Shown one piece after another: positions 1 to 10,197 of a stretch of 64,000 bases of DNA (within the stretch, counting starts at the first letter, position 1; each line of letters starts with the position of its first letter). The position numbers and the translations under genes were made by a program. Source of the stretch: Nymphaea colorata. Taxonomy: Eukaryota > Streptophyta > Magnoliopsida > Nymphaeales > Nymphaeaceae. The notes under the pieces were generated by a model. The model did not search any database. It saw nothing but the letters and a program-made list of their open reading frames with translations, and had not been told where the DNA came from. The stretch spans positions 11,768,106 through 11,832,105 of the forward strand of contig NC_045141.1 of the NCBI RefSeq assembly GCF_008831285.2, read 5' to 3'.

Positions 1-2245
1 CCACAAGCTTCTTTATATGGATTTGGTTATAAATCTCAGCCTTCCACAAATCCCCACAATAGTTCATCATCAGAACCTGCAAATATTTTTCATGTTATCA
101 AACACAAGATTAATCCATGGGTTATTCAGCTTCTCCCTCAATCGCATGGGGAAAATAGCATCTGAAAGGTTGGTGCAGTTATTGAAGATAGGCTTGACCT
201 GCTGAATGTATCTCTTGTCCACCAGGTATGCCAATATTCCCCAACCCCAGTTATCTATCCATGGATGAACATGCTGTCCATTCCTTAGTTCCCAACACAG
301 AAGATGTCCCACTCCCTCCCATCCCCATAAAATGTTCTTCCATCCCCATGAATGAGATCCCCTTCATTTATAGGTCTACAAGCTATCGATATTCAGATTT
401 TTTTCCTCACTAATCGAGCCCATAGAGAATCTGATTTCAAACTCTTTAGAGCATTGAAAATCATATTGGACCTGTTCAATACTGATAGATTCTTCAGATC
501 AATACCACCTCCTTCAATCAGATCACATAATTTCCCCCACTCTGCTAGATGAAGTCTGTGTTGATTATCAAAATCTCCCTAAAGGGATATGTTACAGTCT
601 TTTTCTATTTATGCAATCACAAATGGTGGAACTTTAAAGCAGAGAATCCATTAAGTTAACTATATGCCTGAGGGCATGTTTTAGCAAACAGATGTGGCCA
701 CAGTAAAATAAGCAAGTAACTTTCCTGCTTGACAACTTCTCTTTTACTTTCTCATGAAGATTACCACACGGTTCTACCGTAAGGTTGCCCGAAAACAAAG
801 GCAATCCTACATACTTTGAGGTAAATAAGAGCTACTCCAGCTAAGAGTATTAGATAGTTGATCAAGTTCCTTCAAGGTGACATGAAAAGGAATAACACAA
901 GATTTATCAGAGTTGATTTTTAATCCCGTGGACTGAAGCTCTGCTTTGCAACAAATAATCATATCATATGTGGAAAATGTACCTGGAGTCAAGCACTTGG
1001 ACCTTGCAAATCGTGGCAAAGAAATGGTCCTGGCCTCTGCTTCCCATTTCAATCTCGTGGCCAGAACTTCAACAAAACTATGAATAAGTAGGATGACAAT
1101 GGATCCCTTTGCCTAATCCCTCTATGGTTCAGAAAATTCTCTCCTTCTTTCCCATTCAAAATCAGATGAAACGAAGCTGTCCTGACACAATTCCTTATAA
1201 GATGGATGCAGGGTTCGTTAAACCCTAACTGGAGAAAAGCATACTAAGAAATTCCATCCTACTCTATCATAAGCTTTAGAAATGTCTAGTTTAGCAAAAA
1301 TGGATTTATCTTCACTGGACTCCAATCTATTCACTAATTCATGCACAAGGAGAACTTGATCTTGTATTACGAGTGGGGACAAACGCTCCGTGTTCCAAGC
1401 CAATCACCTTGATCAGGATGCATTTCATTACGTTCACCATTATCTTGGTTATTGCCTGTAGATCACATTGCATAGTTCAATGGGTCTAAAATCATAGATA
1501 TTCTGAGCTCCTTCTTTCTTAAGGATCATGATCAAATGAGATTTGTTACTACTTCTTACTATTTTGAGAGTCTTAAAATAATCTGAAATCACCTTGAAGA
1601 TGTCGTCTCCTATTATGTGTCAATAATGCTTGTAAAATTCAACTCCAAAGGCATCCTGTCCAGGACATTTACCATTGCTCATGCTGAAAAAGGCCTTCCT
1701 AACTTCGTCTCTTGAAATAGGTCTAGAGAGGTTCATATTATCATGATCATTCTATCATGATCATTCACAGAAGGGGACTTCAAATAGAGGACTCATCCTT
1801 CCCACTTCTTCCTCTTTACTATGAAAAAAAGAAGTAAATAATGATCTGCAGGCTTCAAATATGTCTTTTTGGCATCCAAATTTAGAGCCATTGGTTTCCA
1901 ACATTGTTACTCTATTCTGATCTGATCTGATCATCACTTGATTATGGAAGAACTGTGTGTTTCGATCACCTTGCAGAAACCATTTGGAGCGAGATTTTTG
2001 TTTCCATAATGTCTCTTCAGCAAGAAGACTGATGTCTAATTCTTTACAGAGCAAAATTTCATATTCTGAATTGCAGTCCGTGTTTCTGTTATCTTGAAGC
2101 TAAATCACTTTCTGCCCCTTCCTAATGGCCTCATCTTTCTCAGAAATTCTTCCATAATATCTTCTGTTCCACAATGTGAGAGCCTTACGAACCCTCTCCA
2201 GCTTCTTTAATACTTTTATCATCGCACATCCCGTAACAGAGCAGT
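1..2245 (-). mobile_element. 5'-truncated LINE (non-LTR retrotransposon), decayed
   Basis: Reading the minus strand from about 2245 down to 1, pieces of a plant LINE polyprotein appear in order but in several frames. At 2245-1760 is the linker ahead of reverse transcriptase, with a run like KSRSKWFLQGDRNTQFFHN. At about 1300 is KLDISKAYDRVGWNFL, at about 1110 GIRQRDPLSSYLFI, and at about 880 GLKINSDKS, all diagnostic of LINE reverse transcriptase. At about 300 is WELRNGQHVHPWIDNW, the conserved stretch after the RT domain. The catalytic F/YADD segment is not found intact: near 960 the frame reads TFSTYDMIICCKAE, so part of the palm is lost. No endonuclease domain is visible above 2245, so the copy is 5'-truncated. 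Its 3' end lies beyond the left edge. Many frameshifts and stops make it inactive. Confidence 0.85.
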
Positions 2246-3985
2246 TCAACAGGGGTTAGATCAAAAACATAACGACAGTATCCATAATCATATATATTAT
2301 ACAAATATAGCATGCCATGTGGGTTGCATGTACAATATATCAGATTTGCCTTCGTAATTGGCTAATAGTACGACATGCCCTATGGCACAATGTATACTCG
2401 ACCAGCATAATTGGCACATGGCTCGACATGTTATTAGCAGAGATGTGCTCTACTTTATCAGAGCGACAATTTAGTGGGTGTCTGTGCATAACACACATAG
2501 CGTATGAACTAATAGTCCATGGAAAATATATAATTATTGATAAATCCCAACGCACTAACTACTCAAAAGGGCATCTTCCTACAAGACTGTATGTACACCG
2601 TTCACAACCAAAATGGGCATTAATCACACTGCTCAAGGTTCACCCTCAATCCCACCAGCTTCACGATCTCGAGACACCGCCCTCCTCAGAGTGAGTACCT
2701 AAAACTGAAAAAAAAAAGCATCAGAGATAACTTTCAATATGGCCTATTCCTAAGGCCCACACATACATCATTACTTCATACTTAAATAGCATAGGTAAAA
2801 CAATAGTCGCCAATGCACTAGGCATTCCATCTGAGCAATAATGATCAAAACAACATAGAATGCACATTCAAATGTATTACTCTGAGCACTGAGCAACAAC
2901 ATAGCCTCTAAGTGAAATGCGAAGCTCCACAAGACTGTTTGCGCAGCTTATGATCATCACACACAACTGAGTCACCGAGAAAAACAATAGAACTTGAGGT
3001 AATTCTACCATGACTCCCAATAAGGCTGACCTCAGCTGTAGCTGCAGCAGCAGCACGCCCCATATTCTATGTGGGGATAGGCTTCTCGCTAGTAGCCTGG
3101 GTGACAAGCACTTCACAATATAGTAAGTTCTTGGTAAGTCTGCTCTCAGAACCTGGGCCCCTGTGCCGCCCACCTAACCCCTTTTTAGCATGGGTTAAAA
3201 ATGGGGTTTGGGATTGTTTTTGTTGATTGCTGTTGTTATTTCTTTGTTCTTCAATTGACATTCGTTGATTTGTGATTTAGAGGAGAAGATCCTCCTTACC
3301 ACTGCATCAAAGGAGCAGCAAGCTGCCTCGGCTCCCAAGTTTCAATCCAAGAGTATACCATTTCCTTGGCTATGCAAGTTAACATATGGCGTATTTATGC
3401 TTTGATGCAGGCTTCAAAGGTTTATTATATCTGTGCAAGTTATTTTTAATGATAAACTAGGAGGTTCAATCCAATTTCAGCTCTCAAGGGATAAGTTCAA
3501 ATCCAGCAGATTTGTGGCTATGGGTATTAAGTACTTCTCCATCTATGGGAGAAAATGTGGAGTGTCATTTAATTCATATTTTTTTTCTTTAAATGAAAAT
3601 AATAACCATAAAAAAGATATAAATTCATCAATAATTACGACATGATGGCATCTTGTTCCTCCAAGGTTTGATTTTAATCTAATCAATGTGAAACATATTC
3701 ACAATAAAATGAGATGTCGATGAATCACTTGCAATATGACACAAAGTACAGTTAGTAGTGGGGGGTTTCTTCTAGAGGCTAGAATTGGTTACCAAAGTAA
3801 ACGTGACTGCTTCCCGAGTGTTGTTGTATTTGGCAGTGCAATATGGATGACCTTTGCAGCAACTGATTTTGACAATGCCTTTGAATGGCTACATTAGTGA
3901 GGATGCACATATGGTTCAACCTAAAGGGTTTGAATGGCCACATATCTAAATTATGTATGCAAATCAAATAAACCAATTTATGATC
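2246..3985. other. Intergenic, no gene recognised
   Basis: An open frame of 125 codons on the plus strand (2317-2694) and an antisense one (2340-2555) overlap here. Neither resembles a family I know and neither shows coding-like composition. The rest is AT-rich with no recognisable domain. It may be old retrotransposon flank, but no LTR pair or primer site could be found. Confidence 0.4.
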
Positions 3986-3987
3986 TC

Positions 3988-4330
3988 TAAGGGGGTTGGC
4001 TTAACGGTCAGGGTAGTGGCTGGTAGGCAATTGGTTTCCATTTTGAATCCCTCTGGCATCAATCCTATGTGCTGCAAAAGGGAGGTCATTGACGTGCAAG
4101 TTAAAGCACAACGATGGCAACACCTTGAAACACCAAAACCACACCATATACCCTATAAAGATAAGAGGTTGGGTGAGGGTTTCGGCCTTCTGCAGGAGCG
4201 GTGGGAAACCCCACTCACCCAAAAGTAAAGCAATTTGTGGTTTCAAACAGGCTCTGCAAAGCTGGTAACATAGATTATTGCCGAGCCCATCCAGACTGCC
4301 TAAGCAAACCACCAATCGATGTTCCCTACT
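3988..4330 (+). repeat. Possible tRNA-derived SINE
   Basis: The segment opens with GGGGGTTGGCTTAACGGTCA, which resembles the tRNA-like head and box A of plant SINEs. About 40 bases on, TTTTGAATCCCTCTGGC resembles a decayed box B. The following 250 bases would be the unrelated body. The 3' boundary is unclear; pyrimidine-rich and CA-repeat sequence follows from about 4425. No target duplication was found. It could instead be a chance match. Confidence 0.35.
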
Positions 4331-4442
4331 TTCAACCATGTTGGTGCCCATTAACCGGATCCTACTTATGATGCTATGTATCGTCATGTAATAGAATGGG
4401 TACATTAATACATTAAATTCAGTACTCTCTCTTTCTCTCTTT

Positions 4443-4461
4443 CACACACACACACACACAC
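4443..4461. repeat. (CA)n microsatellite
   Basis: An uninterrupted CA dinucleotide run follows a CT-rich stretch. Confidence 0.9.
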
Positions 4462-4879
4462 ATGTAAGCACACAGGCATAATTTGTCTGCGTATGTGCTT
4501 CCAATCTCACCTTTACTATCACTAGAACTGTTTGGATTTAGATGAATGGTGTTCTTGTTTGGTAACTTGAACAAAAAACTAATTTAGTAAAAATACAGAT
4601 CCTATACAAATGGGTCTAGGTCTATATCAATATGAAAGGCAAAAAAAAAATTAACATAACCATGTCCTTCACAATGTTTTTCTCTATGCAAAAAATCACG
4701 TCAGTAAAGCATTTACTCACTTTTTTGCCCCCTTTACCCACATCTCTCAACCATCAGTAATAGTAAAATTCGATCAAGATGTCGCTGATCATTGTTATCC
4801 TGCATTCTGAGACAACTATTGCATTTCTTCATTCATTTCACCAAAATATCATAGACTTCAAAATGTAAATATACCTATG

Positions 4880-4881
<2 letters not shown>

Positions 4882-4925
<44 letters not shown>
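4882..4925. repeat. (AT)n microsatellite
   Basis: Uninterrupted AT dinucleotide run of about 22 units. The surrounding 4330-5200 holds no recognisable gene. Confidence 0.95.
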
Positions 4926-4927
<2 letters not shown>

Positions 4928-5651
4928 CTCTACTGATGGGTTGAACCATTCATATTTTTGTCGTCTCTGTCCACCTCGCTTCTCTCATGTATGTTTTGCC
5001 TTATTTTGATCCACCCAGCTGCAATTCTCTTACAAGGTCAGGTTCGATTATAACGACTCCTGTAAACAGATTCAGAGAGACAAGCGAGAGTCCCTCTCGT
5101 AGGTGTGTTCCAGTAACTTCCTGAACAACGTTCACTCAAAAAATTTTAACTCTTCCATCGTAGCTCCAAAATTGCTGAAAGTTGGTTAGAATGTCGCCAA
5201 CATGTGTTGGAGTGGACGCCCTTCAGCTCAGAAAGTCTCTTAGCAGGATCACGTCACCCTCGAAGGCTCACCTGGTTTTGCCTTAATAAGCCTATTGCAG
5301 GTGCTTCAGATGATGCTCAGGAGTCAGAGACACTTGCGGAATTGTTTAAATTCTCCCGTAGATCCGATCACCATGAAAATTGGTCAGATGATAGCCAAGA
5401 TGTTGAGGAATAGATGCCCAAAATATCAACTCCAGATCGGCTTCCAATCAAAATCGCATTGAGAAGTTGCGCCTGATTCCATATATCGCTATAAGCAGCA
5501 CCGCCATTTTCCGCCAATCGCCACTTCAATTCCCATCTGCTACGGTAGACTAGCCAAATCACCTCCAATCGTGCTCAAAATTTGCGAGATTGTTCCCATA
5601 ATAGTCATGAAGCTAATGGAATCATTGCCGTCTTCTGATTGGATTCCGGTC

Positions 5652-6161
5652 GTTAGAAAATTGTCTCTGATCGGACTTTACTGTCCACGGATAATAGAGA
5701 GCACCGAGCATTGACAGATTCAATTCTAGCGCCTCAATTGCTCAATTCTCCGTCCAGATGTCCTCCAAATTGCGTCGCACAAGATTAACAAGAAGTACAG
5801 ATAAATTGCGACAAATTTAGATCTGATCTAACTGTGAGAAAATCCAATCTAAGGTCGGTGTTAGGCCAAGATTAACATGAAGTACAGATAAATTGCAACA
5901 AATTTAGATCTGATCTAACTGTGAGAAAATCCGATCTAAGGTCGGTGTTAGAAAATTGTCTCTGATCGGACTTTACTGTCCACAGCTAACAGAGAGCACT
6001 AAGCATTGACAGATTCAATTCTAGCGCCTCAATTGCTCGATTCTCCATCCAGATGTCCTCCGAATTGCGTCGCACAAGATTAACACTAAGTACAGATAAA
6101 TTGCGACAAATTTAGATCTGATCTAATTGTGAGAAAATCCGATCTAAGGTCGGTGTTAGGC
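5652..6161. repeat. Direct duplication, about 215-bp units plus a partial third
   Basis: Bases 5652-5866 recur at 5947-6161 with a few substitutions (offset 295). The intervening 5867-5946 is an extra copy of the last 80 bases of the unit. The unit starts GTTAGAAAATTGTCTCTGAT and ends AAGGTCGGTGTTAGGC. It lies in the 3' part of the gypsy-like relic and may be LTR-derived. Confidence 0.85.
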
Positions 6162-7449
6162 GAATCGTTGGTGACAGGGTTCGGATGCGCCGATGCCCGT
6201 CAACACTCTTCCTTTAGGTTTGATCCTTAGATCTTAATCTGAGTAAGACCGATCTGATCTTTGCATTAGACGGACTTAATCTGAATCGCTCCAAGCGTCA
6301 GCATCTTCTACAAACTTTGATCGGCTCAAACTGGAGCTCTAGGAAAGGAATTCACCCGGAGTTGGAGAATTACCTGCTTAGAGTCCACCGGTGTCGATGT
6401 GCATATCTGAGAATGCTGGCTAGAGTGCGTTAAGCGTTGTCCAGTCAATTTGAATCTTGATCTCCATCTCTGGCCTCTAGACTTCCTTGTTTTTTGAGAA
6501 GCCTTCACCTCGATCAGGAGCTCGTCTGCACCTAGATCATCGTCCCTGGTTCTGCAGCAAGTCCTGGCCTTGCTTCCCTGGTTCCACGACGATAATCTTC
6601 TTGGAAGAACAAGGTTCAACAGAAAGAATTCTGGCACCACAAGATTAGTGGCAATAGTCTCCTGACGGGAAACAATCCAAATTTCCATAGATTGTAAAAT
6701 GTTCGATGATACAAGTTTCGCTCAGTCCTCAGCTATTTATTCAGCTGAATTGACCCGGGACGCGGTCCGCTATCTCATTTCAAGACTGACACAAGTTTTA
6801 TGAATCTAGACATAAAATGGAAAGAAATACATCACTGGGTCGGTTTGAGTTGGTCTCAGCAGCCACACGCTCAGGTTGGCCTGAGCTCTTCTTGGTTGGT
6901 CCAGACCGTGTCGCTCTAGTTGTTGCGCCTGTCTCATCTCGCCTAGGTTCCCCTTTGGCTGCTGCAGTCTTCTAGCAACTCGATCTTGCATCCTCTGACC
7001 GGTCTGCCTCTGCCCTACTGAATGCAGTTCAATCTCTCGCTGCTTAACTGCCTGAACCCACTCGCACCTAGGTCCATCTCGGCTGACTGAACCCTGGCTG
7101 CGTCAAACTGCACTCAGTCTAATGCCTCTAAGACTGATGGTCGGTTCTTTTGGACCTCAACTAAACCCGGCCCAAGCTTCCCTATCTCGGTCTCATCTAT
7201 GGTTCGCCCCTCGCAATCTGTATTGCTTTCCAGATTAGCCTCTCAATAAAAATCATTGATTGTATGAACCGCCCATCCTTCGTCACATGCTAAGCCTTGT
7301 GCGTTAGCCGTGTCATTTGTGTGTTTAACCTTACTTTGTTTAGATTCGTCTCCCTCAATCTGCGGCATGATGAGGTTAACCTCACAATACTTGTGGCCTA
7401 TATATTCATCAGCGTTTTTGACCACGATGGCGACTGTGGCCCGAGTCTC

Positions 7450-7690
7450 TTCAACTATCTCGGCAACCTCCTTCGCTGCGCTCGGCAGCACTCCAAGTAG
7501 GTGTGATAAGACCACCCCCCTTAGATTGAGCTTGCCCCCAAGCTCGTATGTGGGAAAAACAATACATGACCTCCTCTAACTCCTCCCACTCATACACTCT
7601 ATGCTCTTGCCTGGAATAGCTCTCGACAGTAGTTCTAATAGTTACCTTTGTGGACCTCGATGTCTTGGGTAGCCATCCCATGTTGACGCC
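7450..7690 (-). pseudogene. Possible chromodomain tail of gypsy integrase
   Basis: In one minus-strand frame there is EWEELEEVMYCF, and after a frameshift FPTYELGGKLNLRG. Together they resemble the end of a chromodomain in plant Ty3/gypsy integrases (W-E-D/E, then a hydrophobic F-P, then a L-x-D-K-like segment). The match is short and split by a frameshift. It is supported mainly by lying downstream of the protease remnant on the same strand. Confidence 0.3.
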
Positions 7691-8442
7691 CCTTTAAACT
7701 TCCCTCGATCAAAACTCAGCCAGATGTGTGCTCGTGCCGTTACCACTTTTTGAGGTGCATAAGTCAGTCAGTATTGGCTAAGAACGGTACGTTTCCTCCC
7801 TTTAATCAGATTCCACAGTACCCTGATCGAAGAAGATTCCCCTAAACCTTCCATGCTTCCGCTGATGCAACGCTGATTTCCAAATAAAACATGTTTTGGT
7901 ATGAAACCTGGACATTGTTGAAGAATTGCCATGGATTGAGCACTCTTTCCGATCATCCATGAACCCATACTCTCTACGAATACTGTTCCCCATTGCTCAA
8001 TTAAATTTGAGAAGGAACCTACCGTCGTGTTCCTTATGCCCCCTTTGCAAATGAGCCTAAGCTGTAACGGTGTTTTAAGCTGACGTCGCTGTGCAAGAAT
8101 TGGTAAATACGAGCTGAAAAGGATGTCACTATTTCCTTTGCTCTTAGCTCTCTCATTCCTACCTATACGCACCCTGTATAGGATGATAGGATTGGCGAGG
8201 TTAGGCTTCATAAATTTTCTGCCATTGATCAGTCCCAGCACACAAGTCAAGCTTCCCTGCACATGTCCATAGATCTGCTAAGCAAAGAATCATCACAGCC
8301 ACAATCCTCGGTTGGCATGCCAGCTGCCTCAACATTAGTAGTGTCTCATACATACTGATGTGTTGTTACTATCGCCCTCCTTAAACAACGTTTTAATCAG
8401 CGTGGAATTGCCCTCCGAGACGAAGACTGCCTCTTGTACCCA

Positions 8443-8699
8443 TGGCCGCTCAATTAAATTATCTTGGCCTATATGGTGGTCATTTTGGCCAGTCTGATTC
8501 ATAGGAGGACACTGCTTCAAAGTCTGGTTTCAGCACTAGGATTTGATTCTCACGCAGATTCTCATGGTTTCAGCACATGGTCGCTCAATTAAATTGTCTT
8601 GGATGGTTCGGCCTATATGGTGGTCATTTCAGCCAGACTGATTCATAGGAGGACACCATGGACTTCAAAGTCTGGTTTCAGCACTAGGATTCGATTCCC
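8443..8699. repeat. Tandem duplication of about 110-120 bp
   Basis: The segment 8443-8552 is repeated at 8578-8699. Shared landmarks are GCTCAATTAAATT, CCTATATGGTGGTCATTT and TTTCAGCACTAGGATT. The second copy has small insertions. It lies inside the gypsy-like relic where reverse transcriptase would be expected. Confidence 0.8.
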
Positions 8700-8996
8700 A
8701 TTATTGCGGTCCAGATTTACTCTCCATACCATTGCAGGCTAATATTTCCCAATTGGCTGACATATTGCTCATCGCTGTCACCTCCAATTCTGCGATTATC
8801 TCCATATCTTTCAATTTTGCTAAGTCGGCATGCTGTTTTGCCTCATCCTTTTCTGTAAGTAGTATATCCGATGTCATCAGTTCCAAACGCCACTGTGGCT
8901 GTTGCACTGATAGTGCTTGTAAGGTAGCCTCTTGAGTCGGTTCAGCCGTCATGATAACTTGGCCGTCACCTTCTTCTTTGGGAAAAGGCGACATGT

Positions 8997-9310
8997 TCAC
9001 GTAATCCTCCTCCGTAAAGTCTTCATCCAACGTATTCCCAACACCAGATCAACTTCCCCTAAGGGCATTACGTAGAAGTCGACTTTGAAAGGCATGTTTT
9101 GCATGGATAGCTCGACCCCCTTACACATGTTAACCAACTGTGAACCATCGCCCAACATGACATTGAAATTGGATTGGGGACTCGCCCGAATCCCAAGTGC
9201 TTGCGCCGTTTTAGAGTTCAAGAAATTTTGGGTGTATCGATTAGGACCATCACCTCATGGTCAGAAATCTTGCCACTAATCTTCATCGAATTTGGTCATT
9301 TCGGATCAGT
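8997..9310 (-). pseudogene. Retrotransposon aspartic protease remnant (Ty3/gypsy)
   Basis: The minus-strand frame 9221-8997 reads NSKTAQALGI, then a VMLGDGSQL segment and YVMPLGEVDLVLGIRWMKTL, the classic layout of plant gypsy proteases (RVP_2-like). The preceding frame ends in MKISGKISDHEVMVLID. The catalytic D-S-G-A that should join the two pieces is missing: a small deletion plus frameshift leaves only the Asp and then an NFLNSKTAQ-like continuation. The enzyme would be dead. Further upstream, HALTDPK fits the gag-protease spacer. Retained downstream sequence shows no reverse transcriptase. Confidence 0.75.
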
Positions 9311-9659
9311 CAATGCATGACAACGGCCATCAATTTCTGCTAGCAATAACATCATCCTCCTCTTGTGGTATCACCTCCGCTTCCTGCTGTTTCTCTTTTC
9401 TGGCCATAGCTGAATCAAATATGCCCAAAATGCAGTCGCCTCCCAAGATTTATTGGGATTGATTCGCCAAGGGAAAGGGGGTTTTAGGGATTGCAAAATT
9501 TTGGCCCAGTCGGACAGCTTTCCCTACTTAAAATGAATCCCTAGGTCACTCACTCAGCCATCCACATCATCACATCATACAACCTGCCATGCATGCCTAA
9601 TTTTAAACAAACCACACCCTTGATCACCCCTGGGTTAGGATGCACAATCCAGGACTGGG

Positions 9660-9887
9660 TCATACTTTTTTTCAATGAGAAACTGATCAATATACCCAGT
9701 GTCTCATGCTTCAAGTAATGTGGAAGTTACTGTTACTGCAGATAATACGTTCTCCAGTGTGTCACATACAAATGCTTTAGCTGTCTCTTACAACTAAAAA
9801 TTTTACAAGTGACGAGACATTAAGCTTGGAATCAAGAGTCATGTATTCCAACTGTTGAAAATAAATAAACCGAAATTATGTAATTTT
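9660..9887. repeat. Left flank of the duplicated array locus
   Basis: This stretch matches 52213-52432 base for base apart from scattered substitutions and small indels. Landmarks are TCAATGAGAAACTGATCAA, CCAGTGTGTCACATACAAA and GACATTAAGCTTGGAATCAA. It runs directly into the first 335-bp unit at 9888. No conserved reading frame is kept: a 2-bp indel separates the copies in the only candidate exon. Confidence 0.9.
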
Positions 9888-10016
9888 CTTTCTTTGAATC
9901 CTTTACTACCAAAAAGTTGTTGGGCATTTGCAGGCATTCGCATATAAAGCTTAAATTTTGTTGAATTCTCTCACAGATGTACAAATGAACAACTGATTTA
10001 CTGCAGTCGCTCAATT

Positions 10017-10021
10017 GTTTT
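10017..10021. repeat. Target site duplication of CopA, left copy
   Basis: GTTTT immediately precedes the left LTR and recurs at 15243-15247 immediately after the right LTR. Removing the element and one copy restores the array unit exactly. Confidence 0.95.
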
Positions 10022-10186
10022 TGATAAGATTAGAAAGAATAAACTTTGATTAACCTCGAAATCTGCCCTAACTCCTCTTTATATAGACTAGAGGAGAGAG
10101 AGAAGTTACAAGAGAAACATCTAAAGGAAAAGTTATTACAAAAGTACCCTCTTAAACCTAAAACTGAATATAAACACATCTTAACA
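10022..10186 (-). repeat. CopA 3' LTR
   Basis: Read on the minus strand it begins TGTTAAGATG and ends CTTATCA. A TATA-like CTATATAAAGAGG lies in the middle. It appears identical to the copy at 15078-15242. Confidence 0.96.
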
Positions 10187-10197
10187 CTCCCCCTCAA
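10187..10197 (-). promoter_or_regulatory. CopA polypurine tract
   Basis: The minus-strand sequence TTGAGGGGGAG abuts the 3' LTR and would prime plus-strand DNA synthesis. The gag-pol stop codon (10194-10196) lies within it, so coding sequence runs almost to the LTR. Confidence 0.9.

Larger units (their letters stand above)
5200..9480 (-). mobile_element. Decayed Ty3/gypsy-like LTR retrotransposon relic
   Basis: Reading on the minus strand, the upper end (9480-9222) holds a gag/protease junction, followed by a clear retroviral-type aspartic protease remnant (8997-9221). A chromodomain-like tail may lie at 7450-7680, and the remainder down to about 5200 is GC-richer than the flanks and would be 3' non-coding or LTR-derived. 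Reverse transcriptase, RNase H and integrase, which should lie between protease and chromodomain, are not found. Several direct duplications (5652-6161 and 8443-8699) sit inside. No LTR pair or target duplication could be defined, so both boundaries are approximate. An alternative is several unrelated repeat fragments side by side. Confidence 0.55.

Noticed and set aside
9660-9887. Helitron ends for the 840-bp duplicated block (TC at 5', CTRR at 3')
   Set aside because: A TC start is present in both copies, but no shared CTRR end with a preceding hairpin was found at the right edge.
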